This document shows positions 61,531 through 64,000 of a stretch of 64,000 bases of DNA, one piece after another (the stretch's first letter is position 1; each line of letters opens with the position of its first letter). This DNA comes from Fasciolopsis buskii (lineage: Eukaryota > Platyhelminthes > Trematoda > Plagiorchiida > Fasciolidae): NCBI GenBank assembly GCA_008360955.1, contig LUCM01001929.1, forward strand, positions 1-64,000, read 5' to 3'. The translations under genes and the position numbers were made by a program. The notes beneath the pieces were generated by a model, which saw only the letters and a program-made list of their open reading frames with translations, had not been told where the DNA came from and ran no database searches.

Positions 61531-64000
61531 ACAGGACCTGCAATTTATAAGTCTGTGATTTAAAAGCACTTCGTGTTTTTAATGGCTGAACACTCCATCT
61601 CTGTCATACGATGAATACGGATTCGAAAGCTGAAGCAATTTAGGTCTTACGTAGTTCAAATCGACGACATAGCACCCAAAATACAGTTTGGGGGCAGCTC
61701 TCGAAGTTGAGCTTCGAGATCAGAATTTGAAAACTTTAAAAACTCCACAAAATTATTCGGAAGTTTCGCTTCTTCAAATTGTACTAGCTAATGACTATTA
61801 ACACTTTGAATAGATTTGTAGCTGGCAAAGGTGTCAGACAGGAAAAAATATGTATGCGTCGATGGATAATGTCTTAATCGGGAAGCAGTGTTACCGTAGA
61901 CAGTTAAAAGACAGGTATAACGTGCACACACATTTACGATCGCTCCCCGTTGTTCCGTTGCTTTCGTGAACGATCGAGAAAATTTTTTTATTTTTGCAGG
62001 AAAATGATAAATGGCATAGGGAAATCAATAACCGTCTGCTCTGTTTCGTCCTACTAAAGTGAACACAACATACCGTTTACTCTGCCCTTTTTTATCCTTT
62101 AAATATTTTCATCACAGTCAAGAAAAATAATTTCTATAAAGAGGCAATTGACAGATAAGTGGAAGAAAAATCATTCATCCTAGCTGCACAACTCGGCTTT
62201 CTCAGGATAGGCACTTTTGCTGTCTAGGCGAACTAGATATTAGGATACTGTCACTCAACGCGTATGGGACATTCGAAAAGGAAATTGTTAGGAGAGGATG
62301 TTTGTTCCATTATCATAACAATGACCGTGATCACGACCAGGACTGCGATCAAAACAACAGTAAACGCTAAAACAACAATTTGCATTTACACTACAACGGA
62401 AGAAAATGAATAATCTCATCGCTGTCTAACGGGCTCAAGGGAACGGTGCCGTACCTGGTTTGCTGATGGAAATCACATCGTCCTCGTTCAATTCAGAATG
62501 GCTTGCTATCCAGATGCTCAGTTAACAGACGTTCATTTCAATCAGGTTTGCATTCCCTCCTCCTTGTCGGAGTGACTCCGGTAATTCCTATCGTGCTTCA
62601 TTAAAAATGAAACAACGGTTTCATGTTTATCAGCACAGAGTTGTGTTAATACTGTACGACAGGTCAATAGTCAGGTGTCTGACGTACCTATTGTCAGTCC
62701 ATTGGAAAATAATAAAATTTGCGAAATAAATAACTTTAATAGGGCTGCATTTGTGTCATTCATTGGCAAAAATAAAGTGACGCTGTTATGCCATTTTAGT
62801 TTATTTTTTTTATTTTGAATTCATCCATCATGCATTAGCAAGGCTTAGCTTATCGCTGGCCACCATGAAGACACGTCTACATGGCCACACACGGTCGGAT
62901 CGGTGTATGCTGTATCGACATTCCTGTTTCGTGCTTTGGTTTGGAATAGAAACGTGTGTATTATTCATGATTTGCAGCTGACATGGAACAAATGTCGGTG
63001 TTTACATCGTTTGCGATGGGGAGTTGGCCATCGGCGGTAGTTCAAACGTTGAGTCACGCATAACCGATGTTTCATGGGGGTTTTGCAAACCTGGTCGTTT
63101 TGGTATGATCTAAACCAAAAACGTGAATAACAAGCGGATTCTAAAGGACATACGCCTACAACTGTCTCGTTCATCCAACTCAAATTGCCAGCCAGAAAGA
63201 AAGTTTGAAGTTGAAATCCCTTGGAATGCAACATATTTTGATACTGTTCCATTTTGAGTTCCTCGCAAGGATGATTATATGAGCTTTGCCAGAAATGGCA
63301 TTGACACAGAACTGCACAAACGAGTAATCCTTTTTGCACATATTGTTCGGAGAACATCTTATTATCGCAGTAGTGTATTTCACATACTGATGGATGAAGA
63401 AAATTTCCCCGGAAGCACACAACCGGTTAAACGGTTATTGTCGCTCTTCATGTATGCTTACCCGATATTATTCTGTCCAGCCATCCTTTTTCTAGTGTGC
63501 TCTATTCTTGGTTACGTACTAGAATCTCATTTGTTTGGCCTTGCCCGACTGACAAAAATCCTCCCACGAATCACTATGTGATTCTTAAATGGACCTACCA
63601 TCCATCCACTCTCCTAACGATTCAAATGAGATTCTAGTGAGAAACCTTAATATCACTTCATTATCGAAGGACTGGCTGAAGGAACGTCCCTATAGCGATG
63701 ATGTATGTTCATTCTCATCTTCTTCAGCCAATGGTTCTTGTGAATTCCAACGGATAGGACATTGAATGATTCACGGAGAAACCCTACATTTGCCGTTCAA
63801 GTTACGAAACATTCACTAGGATGGGCGTCCTTTACCCATTCTATTTTAGTGAGCAAGTAGCGACATGTCCTAACACAAGTCACAGTTTCCACGTAAATCA
63901 CATCTCATGCACATGTGTCGGTTACACTTAGGTGTTGTTCAAATTCTGCCTAGGTAGATGAAATAAGCATGTAATTTTTAGTCTAATCTGTTACTAGTTA

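Larger units (their letters stand above)
59355..64000. other. Unassigned sequence to the window end
   Basis: No recognised gene or element. Microsatellites are GTT/GCT-type at 60932-60972 and TG at 61505-61530. Overlapping frames at 62965-63420 (minus, Cys-rich, 151 codons) and 63279-63581 (plus, with a hydrophobic segment LFMYAYPILFCPAILFLVCS) are open but lack homology and splice support. Confidence 0.5.

Noticed and set aside
62965..63581. Overlapping 151-codon minus and 100-codon plus frames
   Set aside because: The two strands exclude each other, neither shows a family motif, and no splice or promoter evidence decides between them.
1..64000. CRISPR arrays, operons, phage or plasmid features
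   Set aside because: No regularly spaced direct repeats, no tightly packed same-strand genes and no prokaryotic ribosome-site pattern; splicing and retroelements show that this is eukaryotic DNA.

Overview
This window looks like nuclear DNA of a flatworm, most likely a digenean trematode. It is AT-leaning and intron-rich, has no bacterial gene layout, and is littered with decayed non-LTR retrotransposons whose endonuclease/reverse-transcriptase wording is familiar from fluke genomes. It also carries a Penelope-like element, tRNA-derived SINE traces and many microsatellites. The species cannot be fixed from sequence alone. There is an assembly gap at 50174-50804.

The one confidently recognised gene is the C-terminal part of a BRSK/SAD-1 type serine/threonine kinase (plus strand, about 3257-28693). 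Six exons with matching splice phases carry, in order, the DPPRKR segment after the kinase and UBA domains, a very long Ser/Thr/Pro-rich linker, the conserved RMSFLGSPRFHRKK block, the KSWF block and the C-terminal KA1-like domain. The kinase domain itself lies upstream of the window. Compared with vertebrate BRSK the tail is greatly enlarged (about 1030 residues here), with extra sequence in the linker and inside the C-terminal regulatory domain.

Region by region: 1-1290 is an inverted LINE copy. 3.4-15.4 kb is a 12 kb intron holding three LINE copies. 15.4-24.4 kb holds exons 2-5, with another LINE and a SINE in the fourth intron. 24.4-28.7 kb is the last intron and probable terminal exon. 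28.7-34 kb is intergenic with a SINE and an AT microsatellite. 34.6-37.9 kb holds a LINE remnant followed by a degenerate Penelope-like element. 38-48 kb is unassigned apart from a foldback structure with about 215 bp arms at 44.0-45.8 kb. 48.5-49.1 kb is a CR1/Jockey-like endonuclease remnant. After the gap, 51-64 kb is mostly unassigned, with weakly supported exon chains on the plus strand (54.7-55.4 kb) and the minus strand (57.2-59.4 kb) and a long GAT repeat.

Apart from the kinase, the coding-like signals are mobile-element relics; every LINE or Penelope copy long enough to judge carries stops or damaged catalytic motifs. I found no CRISPR array, operon, rRNA or intact tRNA gene, and no evidence for a wholly new biological system. 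The most distinctive things are the enlarged SAD kinase tail, two inverted LINE copies sharing the same defects, and the foldback element with a zinc-knuckle-like motif between its arms.
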